NCBI GenBank assembly: GCA_902805585.1
Contig: CADCTO010000324.1
Coordinates: forward strand, 1-40,794
Direction: 5' to 3'
DNA: 40,794 bases
Origin: an uncultured Armatimonadota bacterium
Lineage (GTDB): Bacteria; Armatimonadota; Armatimonadia; Armatimonadales; Armatimonadaceae
Shown in pieces: positions 40,437-40,794 of the stretch (its first letter is position 1; the number at the start of each line of letters is the position of its first letter). Position numbers and translations under genes: made by a program. Under the pieces are notes generated by a model. The model had not been told where the DNA came from. It saw only the letters and a list, made by a program, of their open reading frames with translations, and searched no databases.

Positions 40437-40794
40437 TCACGTTTTCGCCGTGTTCTCCACTGCGTACGGCTGGATGAGGACGTTGGCAGGTATGCCAAGT
40501 TCACTGTGCAGTCGCCGGATCATGTCGATGGTCAGGCTGCGCCGCCGGTTCAGCACTTCGGCGACGCGCGCCCGGCTCCCGATGTAAGCCTCCAGGTCGC
40601 GGCGCGACAGCCCCCGGCTCTCCATGTGATAGCGCATCGCCTCGATCGGGTCCGGGGCTTCAACAGGATAGTGCTGCCGCTCGTAGGCTTCCACGAGGGT
40701 CGTGAGCACTTCCAACCGATCCCCTTCGGGCGTGTCCGGCGCCGCCTCGAAGAGTCGTTCGATTTCGGCAAGCGCGGCGCGGTGATCTGCTTCC
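40437..40794 (-). CDS. higA: HigA-type antitoxin with HTH domain, 5' end outside window
   Basis: The frame enters from the right edge with no start in the window, giving 118 visible residues. It begins EADHRAALAEIERLFEAAPD, the typical start region of chromosomal HigA proteins (which precede this with about 8 residues such as an Ile/Lys-rich start). It continues with TPEGDRLEVLTTLVEAYERQ and has an XRE-type helix-turn-helix (MRYHMESRGLSRRDLEAYIG, then ARVAEVLNRRRSLTIDMIRRL). The tail LGIPANVLIQPYAVEN is normal. A later GTG-initiated frame is not the true start. A HigB-type mRNA interferase would be expected just upstream, outside the window. It would neutralise the toxin and repress the operon. 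Confidence 0.82.
   Translation of the reverse strand, partial: EADHRAALAEIERLFEAAPDTPEGDRLEVLTTLVEAYERQHYPVEAPDPIEAMRYHMESRGLSRRDLEAYIGSRARVAEVLNRRRSLTIDMIRRLHSELGIPANVLIQPYAVENTAKT

Overview
The window is GC-rich bacterial chromosome. It is dominated by a division and cell wall (dcw) operon on the minus strand. The features suggest a deep-branching diderm-type or Terrabacteria-like lineage, with Armatimonadota as my best guess: a DUF1800/DUF1501 secreted pair, a MurE with the meso-DAP signature DNPR, and an Sbp (DUF1290) and DUF881 pair placed between ftsQ and ftsA. This placement is inferred from gene content only.

Layout. Positions 1-1500 (minus): a DUF104-like antitoxin overlaps a PIN-toxin start that runs in frame into a HAMP-PAS-HWE histidine kinase leaving the window. 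The junction is suspicious. Positions 1592-4932 (minus): DUF1800 then DUF1501 secreted proteins, ending in a terminator. Positions 5112-6281 (plus): a YihY/BrkB membrane protein, convergent with ftsZ across a strong bidirectional terminator. Positions 6379-24203 (minus): mraZ-rsmH-ftsL-ftsI-murE-murF-mraY-murD-ftsW-murC-ddl-ftsQ-DUF881-sbp-ftsA-ftsZ, mostly joined by 4-base overlaps or very short gaps. It reads from a near-consensus promoter just upstream of mraZ. murG and murB are missing from their usual places.

Positions 24204-24552 are a divergent regulatory region of about 350 bases. It holds two near-consensus promoters, with TGG-type boxes near both. The promoter on the right drives a ROK-family kinase (24553-25545). 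A C25-type cysteine peptidase follows on the minus strand.

Positions 27154-30770 (plus): an SprT-like zinc metalloprotein, an unknown protein, a NADAR protein, a NadR-like NMN adenylyltransferase/nicotinamide riboside kinase, and a PnuC transporter. The last three form a compact NAD-salvage unit: PnuC imports nicotinamide riboside, NadR turns it into NMN and then NAD, and NADAR acts on ADP-ribose-type glycosidic bonds.

Positions 30897-40341 (plus): a run of little-known genes. These are a hypothetical protein, a four-helix DUF3592-like membrane protein, an ATP-grasp protein, a zinc-ribbon/beta-propeller-like protein, a small acidic protein and a 1642-residue DUF4132 protein. A partial HigA-type antitoxin closes the window on the minus strand. 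Several intergenic gaps carry polypurine/polypyrimidine hairpins that look like a dispersed repeat class. I saw no tRNA, rRNA, CRISPR array or transposase.
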